From assembly GCF_000708205.1 (NCBI RefSeq), contig NW_014575563.1, forward strand, positions 861,361-925,360: 64,000 nucleotides of DNA, read 5' to 3'. A program made the translations under genes and the position numbers. Source of the DNA: Mixia osmundae IAM 14324 (lineage: Eukaryota; Basidiomycota; Mixiomycetes; Mixiales; Mixiaceae). The notes below the pieces were generated by a model. That model was not told where the DNA came from and did no database searches. It saw only the letters and a list, made by a program, of their open reading frames with translations. Shown here piece after piece: positions 46,312-58,734 of the stretch (the stretch's first letter is position 1; each line of letters begins with the position of its first letter).

Positions 46312-48342
46312 TCAGTAGCTTCTAAATGGACTGCGTGATCCTCGCGAGTCCGAGAACTTGTCGGGTCTATCGAATGTCCGACGGCCTTTCCTGCCATCGT
46401 CGAACGATCGTCCGCCGAATGCTGCATCTGACTTCCTACCTTGATACTCGCGTGGCGCGCCGCGAGATCCGCCGAATGAGCTGCGGTCGTCTGATCTGTT
46501 GCCAGCCCCCCGGAAGCTGGATCTGCCACCAAAGCTGCCGAAATCGCTGCCAGATCTAGATCGACCGCCAAAGGATCCACCCGAGCGCGAAGGGCGGTCA
46601 TTTTGCAAACCGCCATATCCGATCTTGACGAGAAAGTTCATACTCGGTACGCGACCGGCGCCGCCTGTCAAGGCATCTACCCATTCCTTCAATCCCTCAT
46701 AGACCTCTTCATCTCTCAGACTTCCATCCCTGATGCCCCGGTAGTAGCCGAACAGACTGCCAACGACATCGCTGATATCGTCAGGCTCGGTGTTGGGAGC
46801 CACAACGTCTTTCATCGTCGACTCTACTGCTGATATTTGTTCCGAAACGAGAGCACCGGCGTGTATAGAAGCCATGGCGCGCGCTTCGGGCGAACGTTTG
46901 ACCTTGTTCGCCGTTCGCTCGTCGAAGGCTTCGGCTGCCTCCTTGGTCGCAGTAGCGACTTGCTCGCTATCCAGCGTCTCGAAAGGCATCTTATTGAGCA
47001 TGACCTGCGCTGAATCGGCTTCAAACGGTAGGAGGAGCAGGTCTGCTCGACCGTTTGCCTCTGCTCGTCCGGTACGCCCGATTCTGTGTGTGTATGTGTC
47101 GCGATCTTTGGGCAGTCCCATCTGGATGACACGTGTCACGCCCTTGTAATCGACACCACGCGCTGATACGTCGCTTGTGATCAGGACGGCGTAACTTCTG
47201 TCATGTCCTCTGAAACGCCTGTTGGCGCTATCTCGCGATCGTTGTTCCTTGCCGGAATGGATCTCGACGACTTCGGTACCTCGTCCCCAGGGCAGATGTC
47301 GCTTGAGCATGGCAAAGGTACGGGTCAGATATTGGGTCAACTTGGTTGTCGAACAGAAGATGATCGCTTTGCCCAGAGGATGCTCGAGCTGGTCTTGTGC
47401 GAGGATGTTCATGAGCGTACTGATCTGGTCGTGAGCTCCATCGCAAGTGATGACGGTCTGCTGAATTCGCTCGTGAGCGTTGGCTTCGCTAGCAGGCACA
47501 GTGTCAAGGTATTTGTAGCGCGGCTGCAAGAATGCACGAGCGGCTTGTTGTACACGCGGCGAAATGGTGGCGGAGAACATCAGTGTCCTCCTGTTGTGCA
47601 CATTGGGCAGATGTTTGCAGATCTCCTCGATATCAGGCGTGAAGCCCATGTCGAGCAGTCGATCAGCTTCGTCGAGCACGAGCGTTTCGCAGCCCTCGAG
47701 TGCTTTGGCAAAATCTGGGCTGTTTTGCATGAGATCTATGCATCGGCCAGGCGTTGCGACCAGGATGAGATTGTGTGTCGAGTATTGCAGATCGGTGAAC
47801 TGCGGTCCCTTTGGCATGCCGCCGCAGATAAAGACTGCACGGCAGTCCCTGATGTTGCTCATGAGCTTGTTCGCTTCGTCTGCGATCTGTGACGCCAGTT
47901 CTCGGGTTGGAGAGATGATAAGCGTTCGGACGGGCGCGATGCCCGTGTTGCGCATGAATCGACCTCGCGGCTTTCGCACAGGCTCTGGATCTTGTCCCAC
48001 CTTGCGCAAGGCGGCTTCGAGAGCTGGCAGGAGGAACGCGATCGTCTTGCCGGTTCCCGTGCGAGACTTGATGAGCAAGTCTAGCCCGCCAGCCTGCACT
48101 TCATTCGAGTTGGGTGGCAGGCCGAGCTCGGGCATGAGTGACAGAACGGTCTTCTGAGGCACGGTCAAGTCTTTGTAGTGGAACGGCGCATCGACGAGAG
48201 CGCTATACAGACGAGGATCGATGACGCCCTTGAGCTGGCTGGCTTTCTCGATTGCGCTCTTTGGCAAATCGAGATCAGGCAAGTCGACTGCCGTCGCGAG
48301 TGTCCGCCTCAGTAAAGCTGGCGCTGTCATGCAGCAGAACAT
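46312..48342 (-). CDS. Mitochondrial DEAD-box RNA helicase, MSS116-like
   Basis: Intronless frame of 676 residues from ATG 48342 (alternative 48330). The N-terminus MTAPALLRRTLATAVDL looks like a mitochondrial presequence. Motif I is SRTGTGKT, Ia PTRELASQ, II VLDEADRLLDMGF, III FSAT, V TSDVSARGVD and VI HRIGRTGRA. SRTGTGKT rather than AxTGxGKT is typical of the Mss116/Cyt-19 group, which act as RNA chaperones for organellar introns and translation. The tail is Gly/Arg/Ser-rich with repeated SFGGR units, suited to unspecific RNA binding. The stop is 63 bp from that of the S1 nuclease. Confidence 0.9.
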   Translation of the reverse strand: MFCCMTAPALLRRTLATAVDLPDLDLPKSAIEKASQLKGVIDPRLYSALVDAPFHYKDLTVPQKTVLSLMPELGLPPNSNEVQAGGLDLLIKSRTGTGKTIAFLLPALEAALRKVGQDPEPVRKPRGRFMRNTGIAPVRTLIISPTRELASQIADEANKLMSNIRDCRAVFICGGMPKGPQFTDLQYSTHNLILVATPGRCIDLMQNSPDFAKALEGCETLVLDEADRLLDMGFTPDIEEICKHLPNVHNRRTLMFSATISPRVQQAARAFLQPRYKYLDTVPASEANAHERIQQTVITCDGAHDQISTLMNILAQDQLEHPLGKAIIFCSTTKLTQYLTRTFAMLKRHLPWGRGTEVVEIHSGKEQRSRDSANRRFRGHDRSYAVLITSDVSARGVDYKGVTRVIQMGLPKDRDTYTHRIGRTGRAEANGRADLLLLPFEADSAQVMLNKMPFETLDSEQVATATKEAAEAFDERTANKVKRSPEARAMASIHAGALVSEQISAVESTMKDVVAPNTEPDDISDVVGSLFGYYRGIRDGSLRDEEVYEGLKEWVDALTGGAGRVPSMNFLVKIGYGGLQNDRPSRSGGSFGGRSRSGSDFGSFGGRSSFRGAGNRSDDRSSFGGSRGAPREYQGRKSDAAFGGRSFDDGRKGRRTFDRPDKFSDSRGSRSPFRSY

Positions 48343-48687
48343 CAGCACCTGCACAGACGGCTGATCTCCAGACTTGCTCACCCTGGCTGCTCGACGGCCG
48401 TGCTAGCCTCGGGGCACTCGATATCTGAAAGGAAGAAAAGGCCGCTCTTGCGGCAATGTGTGACCGATTGCCACCAATGGGCAGTAGCGTCGTGTGCCGC
48501 GTGGCCGCACTGAAGATGCGACCACTGATCGCAGCCATGCGTAGAGCACTCATCGTGTCGTCCCTCACGATTAAAATTTTGGACGAGCGTCAATGTCGTA
48601 TTCAAGTTGTCAATCAAATCTGAGAACTGCCGACGCGCTCCCAGCAAAATTTTGGCTGCAGGCAGACCTTGTCGACTCGACTATTGA
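48343..48687. promoter_or_regulatory. Divergent promoter region of DEAD-box helicase and SHMT
   Basis: 345 bp between two genes whose products both appear to enter mitochondria. The minus-strand frames crossing it show no family features. No TATA box is evident. Two AAAATTTT-like AT-rich stretches (near 48572 and 48648) stand out from the GC-rich surroundings. Confidence 0.35.
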
Positions 48688-50680
48688 ATGATAAGAACCG
48701 CCCAGAAGACATTTACAGCAAGCCTGAGAAGTGCCTCGAAACAGCGCATACCTATTTCAGCTTCAAGCCTAGCTTTACGACCAGCGAAAGGCGCGCTAGC
48801 CCAACAGGAGCACCCCACCGCGATCTCGAACAAGAGAACGTTCACAAGCTCTAGGATGGTCTCGGCAGCTTCGAATGGCACGCCTCAGGTGCCCAATGAT
48901 TTCAACAAGGACCTCTACACGTCCCTCAAGGAGTACGACCCCGAGGTGCAGAAGTTGATCGAGCTGGAGACTTACAGGTCAGTCTTGAGCAATCTGATCA
49001 GCCCAAGCGCTCATGCCATCTGGTTGGGCTCCCAGACAATTCTGCGGGCTGGAACTGATCGCTTCGGAGAATTTGACCTCGCTTGCGGTCATGGAAGCCA
49101 ACGGCAGCATCTTTACCAAGTCAGTCCTTCTCCTGACGCGTGCCCTTGACGGTGGCCTTACGCTAGTCACGCAGCAAATACTCGGAAGGTCTGCCCGGTG
49201 CCAGGGTGAGTACTGCCTGGCCCCAAGATGAACGCCAGCTCATGGTGACATCAGTATTACGGCGGCAATGAGCACGTCGACACACTTGAGAATCTCTGCA
49301 GAGACCGCGCGCTCGCTGCCTTCCACCTTGACCCAAAAATCTGGGGCGTCAATGTACAACCCTATGCCGGATCGACGGCCAATTTTGCAGCCTTCACGGC
49401 TTTGATCCAACCGCAAGACAGGATCATGGGCTTGGCATTGGCAGACGGTGGTCATTTGACTCATGGCGCTTACACGCCCAAGCGAAAGATCTCTGCCTCT
49501 TCCATCTACTTCCAATCTCTGCCCTACGAGGTCGACAGGTCGACCGGTCTGATCGACTACAACGCGCTCGAAAAGAACGCAAAGCTCTTCAAGCCAAGGA
49601 TCCTCATCTGTGGCGCTTCCGCCTATCCACGTGATTGGGACTACAAGCGTCTGCGTGCGATCGCCGACTCGCAGGGAGCGTATCTCATGATGGACATGGC
49701 TCACATCTCTGGCCTCGTCGCCGCTCAAGTTCAGAATGATCCGTTCGAGGTCTGCGATGTCGTCTGCACAACAACGTCGGTGGCCTTTTCTCAGCCAGCG
49801 TAAGTTTTCCTGACACATATTGGATTGACAGGCACAAGACCCTTCGTGGGCCGCGCGCTGGTCTGATCTTCTTCCGCAAAGACAAGGAGAGCGACATGGA
49901 GACTCGCATCAACAACGCAGTCTTCCCGGCCTGCCAGGGTGGACCTCATAACAACGTGAATCGACCATTCTTGCCCAGTAGACCTACTGACCTTCATCAT
50001 AGACCATTGCCGGTATTGCCGTTGCACTCAAACAAGCTGCTGAGCCTTCGTTCAAGGCATACGCCACCCAAGTCGTCAATAACTCTCGCGCTCTTGCCGA
50101 TGTTCTGCTCGAACACGGCTACGCACTGCAGACCAAAGGATCAGACAACCATCTCTCGCTTTGGGACCTGCGCCCCATTGGTCTGACTGGCAGCAAGCTC
50201 GAGAAGGTCTGCGATCTGTGCCACATCACGCTCAACAAGAACGCCGTGAGCGGTAAGGCATGCTGCATTAGCTACACACAAGGGTACTGATGCTGTCTAT
50301 GCAGGTGACACAAGCGCCGTCGTTCCTGGCGGTGTCCGCGTCGGTACTTCTGCCTTGACGAGCCGCAGCATGCTCGAGAAAGACATGAAGGTCGTCGGAG
50401 AGTTCCTGCATCGCGCTGTCGAAATTGCTCTGCAGTTGCAGAAGGAGGCTGGCTCCAAGCTGCTGAAGGACTTTACACGCGTCGCCACTGAAGGCGATGG
50501 CAAGGGTCGACAGCTCCTAGCAGAACTTGGCAAAGAGGTCATCGCCTTTTCGACGAGCTTCCCCTTGCCCGGCATTCCCGTGCGTTGCCTGTCACCCATA
50601 GGAACGCGACCATGCTGATGCGAGCCTGACAGGATGCTTCGACGATCGTTCAGCCGTCGACCTCGAATGGCACGCACTGA
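48688..50680 (+). CDS. Serine hydroxymethyltransferase, mitochondrial-type leader
   Basis: PLP enzyme converting serine and tetrahydrofolate to glycine and methylene-THF. Eight exons (48688-48977, 49036-49119, 49175-49205, 49255-49775, 49832-49955, 50003-50252, 50305-50579, 50633-50680) encode 540 residues. Motifs: [52 protein letters not shown] and the PLP-lysine site [14 protein letters not shown], split by intron 4. The basic, Ser/Arg-rich first 56 residues resemble a mitochondrial presequence. A second in-frame ATG at 48856 would give a leaderless form. Exon 3 is only 31 nt. The stop is 29 bp from that of BST1. Confidence 0.95.
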
Positions 50681-50709
50681 GCGCACGCATGGGATGGTGA
50701 TTGTACAGC

Positions 50710-53700
50710 TCAACCTGTATTGAATCCTTTGGCATGAAGGAACGCGAGCCAGAAGAAGTAGATATTGACTGCTGCTGGAATGAGATACGTGTATCGGATG
50801 CCGTACAGGATTGCGATGATTGCGATTGCGAGAGCTGCGAATGAGGTAATATTGCGTCTCCACCTGTTGTTGCTTATCAGCAGGACGCCAATTCAAGCCA
50901 GATATTTCTCACAATTTTTGGCTACGAGGTAGCATGCGACCTGTGTGGACGCCTTCAACCCAGAGTAGGAATCCGGCAACTGAAAGCACGTTGTGATCTG
51001 AGGAGAATGGCGCGATCCAGCCAGCGGATAGATTCCTGACCCAAACGATCAGGATGGCCGCGTTCATTGGCAACAGCCAAAGCATGATGAGCAATACGAC
51101 CATGTAGTAGTGATATCGGTCCCATCGCCTTCGCCAGACTAAGGCGGTTGCGCTCTACAAGCAAGCATTAGCGTGTTAGTGAGCATACAAAAGGCAAGAC
51201 TAACCGAAGGATCCTGAAGGAGAATGTAGGCGCGTACGGTCGAGAAGAGATGCACGAGCGTAAGAACGAGATAGGCAAATTGGTAGGGCGCGAAGAGCAG
51301 CACAAGGAGCAGCAGAGCAGCCAAAGACACGATGCGCTGTATCGTCGGGTTCTCGTTTCTTTCTTGGATACGAAGGTATGGCTGTAATCGGCTTGGCGCA
51401 GCATGTTCCAGCCATGTGTAGACTGTCGTTGCAATGCTGACGATGCTTTGTAAGAGCAAATGCGATATCATTGCGACCGCGCCACTCAGGACTAAGATGA
51501 GGGCGGAAAGAGGTACGAAGAGCAGGTCGTGATTTCCGACAAGCATGTCGCCTAGATGAGGAGCAGGATCGCGATAATTTGCAGGAGGACGTAGGTTGGG
51601 GAGCGAGACGGGGACCACTGCAAGACACTGCACAAACGCAAACGACGTCGCGCCGAGCAGAAGCCAGATAAAGTCTCGCGCGACGACTTGATTGAATGCA
51701 GAACTGAAAGTGCGGAAGCATTCTGTAGTACCGGATCAGCATCTGTCAAGCTTCGTCAAGAGAGAGACAGCTTACCGCCGCCATCGTATCCCGTCGTCTG
51801 TCTTCTGAAAGTCAAGAGGGTGATCGCGAGTGGCCAGGCTGCAAGCACCATACGATAGCGGACGATGAGCTTGGCCAGGCTACCGAGCAGATCCAGTCGA
51901 ATAAAGACAGCCGCCGGCGCTTCGCATGTAGGATCGCGCCAGAGCATGAGCGAGAGACCACGCCGGGTATATGGCGATGTTGGACCTCGTACGTAGGGCG
52001 CGGTACCATGCAGATAGACGATACTCTTGCCTGCGTTGGGCAGCCAGACAGACTCGAAATTGACATTGGAAAAGACACGTAGCAATGGGCTGAAAATGCT
52101 CGACTCTTTGCAGGGATCGAAATACTCGAGCTGATATTGCAGTAGCGAGCTATCCATCGCGGGCAGATGTAGATGCGTCAAGAGGGAAGCTTGCTCAACC
52201 ACATTTGCAACATGAAGACCGCCGAACAGCAATGATGACATAGTGGTGTGACGCACGAGACGGGTCGCGTCACGATCGATGAATTCTGCGAGGACGAAGC
52301 TTGATATAGTTCGCGACGCCGATCTGATAGCAATGTGGGCGTATTCGCGCAAGTCCGACAGCGGAAGCTCAACAAAGGAGAGACTTGCATACTTGCTATC
52401 GTGCTCGGGCAATGTCGATGGTAACCGCTTGACGTATGACAGCGGCAGCTCACTGCAGACGACGTGGTCCTGCGAGTCGGCACCGGCGCGACAGAGCGAG
52501 ATCGTCGACTGATCCTTCGCATATGCTAGATCAGTGAGGAAAACGAAGTAGAGTTGATCGTCATAAGATGGCGCCTGAGGTATTGGCATGAGATCGATAG
52601 CGCTCTCGCTCGCCGACGACGCCAACCAAGTTCGCACAAGCCGCGAACCCAGAGACAGAAATGCGTGCTGTTGTGTTGATAGATCGAGACGGAATGTGCC
52701 GCTGAAAGGCAGCGGTGTAAGACCGACCTCTTCGTCCTCCAGTCCTATCAGCAGCTCTTCGTGAAAGATGCGCATGCGTTCAGGCAGCGCGACGGTCTGA
52801 CTGGCCGAGTGCACATTCGTCATGCGTAACAACGCCCACGCCAGACGATTTCTGATCTGATTGCACCACATCATTGCCTGATGGTCGACAGGAGAAAAGA
52901 GATCTGGCAGAGAGGTCGTAAAGATCGTCATGCCATGTGTAGGCGGTGTGAGAGCAGCGACAGAGACCGAATCGGATGCTATGGTCGTATCTGACGTACC
53001 GCCGGACAGCGAGATGAGAGCTACGTCTCGCAGGCTGTTCCGGCTCTGATCTGCGCGCGAGAAGGCTTGCTGCCAGTATGTGTTGATGGTACTGTAGACA
53101 GACTCTGTCACGGCGTCGAATGCTGCTGGAGGGACTACATGCGGCGTGCTGAGAGTTACGATGGTGAGGACACTGCCGGGTTGGTAATTTGGCATGAGCA
53201 GCATCTTTCGTGCTGCGATACCGCCCATACTGTGTCCGATCATGACGACGGCGGTCGGATCAGGCTGCAGGTCGGGACGTAGCGATGGCTCTTGCGTGTA
53301 GAGCGAGAGAATATATCGTACTGCGTCATTCAGATATTCCGCTTCTTCGAGCAGCGTCGTCCCGTGAAAGGCAGAGAAGTCTTCGTTGAAGTCAACCGCG
53401 AAGAAGTCTAGATGGCGAGCACCCGCTTTCAATAGCGCGGAGTTCGGTACGCCCGGACTGTCATAGAACTGGCGCGCAGCTGCAGCAGCAAGTGATCTGA
53501 TTTGCCTGAAGGAGCCTGCATTCCCGGGCGCGAAAAGCACAGGAATGCCGGCTGGGTGGGGCTCGAGATCCCAACCCACCTCGCGATAGAGATAGGTCGA
53601 ATATTTGCCTGCTAGCCTGCTGTACTCCGTACCAAAGGCTGCTAGCTTGATATATGAAGGACTCATGTAAGCCATCTCGCAGCCCGCATTGACCCGGGCG

Positions 53701-53993
53701 ACTTCGTTCATGGCCAATCTATGAGAATGACCGAGCAAGCTGGCGAACAGCAGCGCAAGCACGATGAGCAGCATGGTCGCACGAGAGAGATACGGTCGAG
53801 CTGAACGATTATCATGAGCTACCAGGTCCGCAGTGACGAGCACAGGTCCCCTGGCTAAGCGAGAGGCGAGCTTTGGCGATAGCTGTGCTGCTTTTGCTGA
53901 TGCTGGCTTGTCTGGTTCCAAGCTCGTCTCGCGTGATCTCGCGGCAGCTCTGAGCTCTTCAAGCGTAGGCGGAGCTGCTGTATGCTCAGCCAT
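50710..53993 (-). CDS. BST1: GPI inositol-deacylase (PGAP1/BST1)
   Basis: ER membrane lipase that removes the acyl chain from inositol of GPI anchors, needed for ER exit of GPI proteins. Exons 53993-51776, 51722-51205, 51154-50913 and 50863-50710 encode about 1043 residues. One membrane span near residue 80 (ATMLLIVLALLFASLLGHS) is followed by the luminal hydrolase: PVLFAPGNAGSF..RSLA, FFAVDFNEDFSAFHG and the catalytic GHSMGG, then TLSTPH. The C-terminal third has multiple membrane spans spread over the last three exons, the final one giving ITSFAALAIAIIAILYG. Splice sites there were chosen to keep hydrophobic frames joined. Divergent from PDS5 by 131 bp. Confidence 0.88.
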
Positions 53994-54124
53994 GCCTGCA
54001 TCGGCCTAGCTCACGCTGACATGCTCGCCGGCTGGCTCGCTCGCGGCGTTCGCGAAGCACTTTCCGACTTTCCCAATTACCGACGCGTCACGCGTAGAAG
54101 CGTGATCTTGCGCCGCTCCCTATC

Positions 54125-57100
54125 ATGGCAGGCATCGAGCAGGAGCTGGCCAAGCTCAATTTCGGTCTGGCATTGATCGAACCTGCGCGACAGGACTCGA
54201 AGCGAACGAGGACGACGTCAGGATCCAATTCGAGCGAGACGAACAAGTTGACTGCTCCAGAGCTCGTCAAGCGACTCAAGGAGCTTCACGCTGAGCTCAG
54301 TCAACTCGAGCAAGGCGCAGTGGAGATCGCTTCGCTAGACACAGTCAAAGCTGAACTCGTTCATGCCTCTCTTATCGTTCATTCCAAGGACAGAGGAGTC
54401 AAGGCCTACCTAGCTTGCTGTCTTGCCGACATCCTGCGACTCTACGCGCCGGACGCTCCCTACACTGCGGATGAGCTCAAAGTGAGTCCGTGCGAGCTGT
54501 CACTTCGATCCTGCTTGACCTCTTGCGGCAGTTGATATTCCAATTCACCTTTCGACAACTGGCCTGCCTCAAGTCAGGTGCTACGACTTATCACCCGCAG
54601 TACTTCTATCTGCTCGAGTCGTTTGCAGCGGTCAAGAGCATCGTCCTTGTTTGCGATCTGCCGAGCGCGGATGCTCTCCTCATCACAATCTTTGAAGATC
54701 TCTTCACGTATACAGCGTACGTGACGCGCTCATCAGACTCGCATGGTCTTTCTGAGCTAGGTAGCCGCGACAGTATCGACTTGCCGGCTGAGATTCGGTC
54801 AGCAATCGGCGATATACTTGTCCACCTCATCGATGAGGCCCAGACCATCTCCACCGATCTACTGACAACAATTCTGAGCCAATTCGAGCCTGATCGTCCT
54901 CCAGCTGCCCTCAAGACCGCGTCACAAGTACTCATCAAGACTTCAGATAGACTCCAGCGCAATGTCGGCCAATACTTTGCAGAGCTTCTGCTCAATACGG
55001 CATCGACAGATGACGCCGGCCAATCTGCTGCCTTCGACATGGACGAGCTCGAGAACGCGCATGAGGTCATCATCGCTATCGCACAGCATGCCTCGCCCGT
55101 TCTGCTGTCTGTAATACCGCAGCTAGAGTCACAACTCGGTTCGCGCGATGTCAAAGTCCGCACGCTTGCCACACATAGTTTCGCTCGAATGCTCGCACAG
55201 ACGTCGACGAGAGAAGATTTTACCCGCGCATATCCACGTATTTGGGACCTTTGGCTGCGACGCCTTTATGACTCCGAGCCTAGCGTGCGGATCGCCGCGC
55301 TCAAGTATCTTATCCCAGTGTGGAAGGCTCACCCATTCCAATCGACTGATCTGGACAGCGAGTCGTATTGTCTATTTCTCGTATCAGGCTGATTCGGACA
55401 GCAGATCATCTTTGCATCAAGCTTCAGGAGCCAGACGACAAAGTCAGACAAGCAGCGCTCTTGGCTTTTGCATCTATCGATCTAGACATGCTCCGACATC
55501 ATGTCCAGCCAGCCACTTTCAGAACCCTCGTAGAACGCGTTTGCGATAAGCGCCCGATCCTACAGACTCTTGCAGCAAAGACGGCTGCAAACTTATACGT
55601 TCACGCACTGCCGCTACTAGAAGCAAAGGATACTCGCGCGACTGCTTTGCTTGGAGACGTGCCGACAAGCCTGCTCAGCGTGTTTTCGACCGTCGATCGA
55701 GGCCTCATGTACGTGTTATCGAAGTCCAGCTGCTCAGCAAGTAATGTACTACGTTGATGCGGACAGGAACACCATTCGTTCCATCTTCCTGTCAACGATT
55801 CTCAAGCTACCTGAGCAGTCAGATGAGCTGTCTGGCTGGCTGCAACGATTCATCTTCATCTGCTCTGGCTTGCCTGACGCTCAACTTGGCCTGCTCGTTG
55901 TTCTCGGCAATCTTCGCGAGCAGTCAGTCTGATGCCTCATCCAGATGCAACGCTAAAGCTCTTCGCAGTCGCCCAAACGAGATGGATAGCTACCTGCGAT
56001 TCGCCGCAAAGTACAATGTGCGACGACGTCTATCGCGTTGTTCTGCCGAGCTCATGATCTGACAGGGCGGTGTAATGGACAAGAACGAGGACAAGATTGC
56101 CGCGGGCTTGCATTCCTACATCAAGAAGCTGTCGGGTCAGCCAGGGCATCTTTACATTTGGCGTGGGCTGACTCGAGGAAAAGCTGGCTTCGTCGACTCT
56201 GCAAAGGCTGTTGCGGACCTGCAAAGATTGGCCAAGCTTAACGACGCGCGTCTTTTCAAGCTTTTAGCCGCCTGTGTAGACGTAGACGCGACACTCAAGG
56301 GTCTGCACGAAGCCAAGGTCAGCATCCTGCGAGTGCATTGGCGTGTGTTCACACCTTCCACAGAGAGCACTCGATCTGCGCCTCCGCGAGAAGATCCCCG
56401 AGGTACACGACACGGTCAATGGTCTTTACGAGCGCTACGCCTTACACTTTATCAATCGTAGCACTATCAAAGCGCTCGTCGACGCCGCTGCACTCAATGC
56501 TGGGGCCGATACCGCAGCAGACAAGACGCTTGCTCGCATTCTTGCCCATGTCAGCAAAGCGAAGCCGCAGCTTTGTAAAGACTCTGTCTCGGCACTTGGC
56601 ATGATCATCACGACCGGCGCGCCAAAGTGTCTAGTCAATCCAGCAATGCGTATAACGACTGCGCTCATCGCTTCAGACGACCTTGAGTCTACGTTTGACA
56701 GGTAAAGAGTCAACTCACTTGATCGAATGAGAGGCTGAAACCTTTGCAGTGCCGCTACTACAGCAGCAAAAGAGCGCCTGTTAGTACTCGTTCCGAATGA
56801 CGCAAAGATTACTGCAAGGTTTCTAGCGGTAACGAGCCCTGCTGAGGACAGCAAGGCGCTGCAGAATGCGCTGCTGGACTCATCTCAGGATCGGCCAACA
56901 TCATCTCGGCTGGCGAGCCTAACAGGCTTGGCAAAGGCCGACCCCAAGATCTTTGATGGCGCTGTTTCTCGTACGGCTCTGGATTTGGCGCTCACGACGA
57001 TAAGTCGGGCTGCTACAGTGGGTGTGAGAATCTGTCGATTGTCAAGTGCTGAAGTCAGAGCTGCAGGCTGGCAGCCCCGATGACCTTACTGCTGGCTACT

Positions 57101-58461
57101 GGGCACTGAAATTGCTCAAGCGTCTTTTGGCTGTGAAAGATCTGGCCGAGGAAGTCTTTCTCGGTAGCATCGCAGCATGCACCTCTGTCCTCGAAACCGC
57201 CGATCAAGTATGCGACGCGAGGTAGGACTTCATTTTGATGCTGCGTGAGGACAGCGCTCAAGCGAACATCGCAGTGTTGAGGAGGCTCGCGCAGAGATGC
57301 GACTAGCGTCAGCTAAGGCATTGCTGCGCTTGTTACGATTGCCTCGCAGATCAGCCGGCCGCTTCGGCGCATTCGAACGCCTTGCATGGACGATTCAAGA
57401 TCCCGTGTTCTCTGTGCGCAACAGGTTTCTGATCGCGGTCATCAAAGGGCTCTTGCAGCGCCGCTTGCCTGTTACCGAATTTGGGGTGATCCTGTTCCTT
57501 ACCGCTCATGATCCGGAAGCCGAGAATATTCAGAATGTGAGCACATTCACTGAGGACGGGATACTGCTGAACTCCCAGCAGGCAAACGCGGGCATCTCTC
57601 GATTAATTGCAGCAAATGCGGCAGACGTCGGCAATCCCGAAGTGGAAATGGCGCTCGTACGACTGTGAGCTCACCAGCCGATTAAGCGACTCCTCTGACT
57701 GACTGACTGAGTCCACAGACTGCACATGCTCGCGCATCACCCAGACTATGCTGCTACGCCAGAAGGTCTGCTGCTCTCGCAGAAGTATATCGACTTCTTT
57801 ATCGAGAGTGTCGCGACATCAACTAACGCGTCTCTCCTCTACTATCTCGCGGCAAAGTGCAAGACTGTGCAAGACCAGCACGACGCTTCAACCACGGAGG
57901 TGCGTCATCACGGTCACTACAAATTCATGTGAAGCACAATTGACACGACTTTGCAGAGTATCTACGTCCTCGCCGAACTGACTCAATATCGCCTCAAGCA
58001 ACACGCGTCTTCACGCTCCTGGGTCCTCAGCGAGTTTCCAGGCCGAATGCGCATGCCCGGCGATATCTACAAACCGCTCCATTCAAAGGCAGAGTCCCAT
58101 CGAGTCCGTTCGTTTGCAATCATCTCCATCGAGCTCACATATGCCCATAGGTGGCGAACACGCAGTATCTTTCTGCTGAATTACTGGACGGTCTCGAGCG
58201 TCTGCCCGATGCAACACGTGCCAGCGCAAAGTCTGCAGCACCACGAGAAGGCAGCGCCAAGCCTGCTGCGAAGCGCAAGGCGCCTGCGACCGGCAAACCG
58301 CGCGCAAAGGCACGCGCCAAGTCAGTTCAAATGGAATTAGCGCGTTGCATTGGCTGACAAACATCGACAGGAAACGTCGACCCTCGTACGAGCTCTCCGA
58401 TAGCGAGAACGAAGCTGGGGCGAGCGACTCCGGGGCCGAGCTCGAGTCTGACTATATCTGA
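54125..58461 (+). CDS. PDS5: Cohesin regulator PDS5
   Basis: HEAT-repeat protein that binds cohesin and controls sister chromatid cohesion. Fourteen exons (first 54125-54481 and 54532-55357; last 58371-58461) give about 1234 residues. HSKDRGVKAYLACCLADILR followed by LYAPDAPYT, FRQLACLKSG and YFYLLESFAAVKSIVL are diagnostic; RPNEMDSYLRFA and DARLFKLLAAC continue the repeats. The C-terminus is a Lys/Ala/Pro basic tail (AAKRKAPATGKPRAK) ending in an acidic SDSENE segment, as in fungal Pds5. Intron 2 (55358-55401, 44 nt) appears to use donor GCGAGT. The donor of intron 8 is unclear (57004 or 57022). It has the most introns of any gene here. Confidence 0.88.
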
Positions 58462-58734
58462 TAAATGAATACTGTTGATGTATAGCGCATGCGTGTGCCG
58501 CAAGACAGGAGAGAAAAGTGATCACGCGAATGACTGCCCAGCGCCAGCAACGAGGCATGCAGAGCGGAATCCTACATCGTTCAGTATACTGCATGCGTGG
58601 TGAAGCGTATGATCCTTGAGATTCTGTGCTCGATCTGTAACCGACCTGCACGACGACTCGCGCTAGAATACGCGGCATACGCGGGCGCTGAGCATCCCAG
58701 GTAGTGGCAGCGGCCCAAGCGCTGACAGAGAACG

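Noticed and set aside
57695-57710. (CTGA)4 repeat in a PDS5 intron
   Set aside because: Short, includes the likely branch site, and needs no separate explanation.
58082-58150. Another GC-donor intron in PDS5 (AAG|GCAGAG)
   Set aside because: A GT donor (GTCCGT, 58104) in the same frame gives a normal 47-nt intron, and GTCCG donors occur elsewhere in the window.
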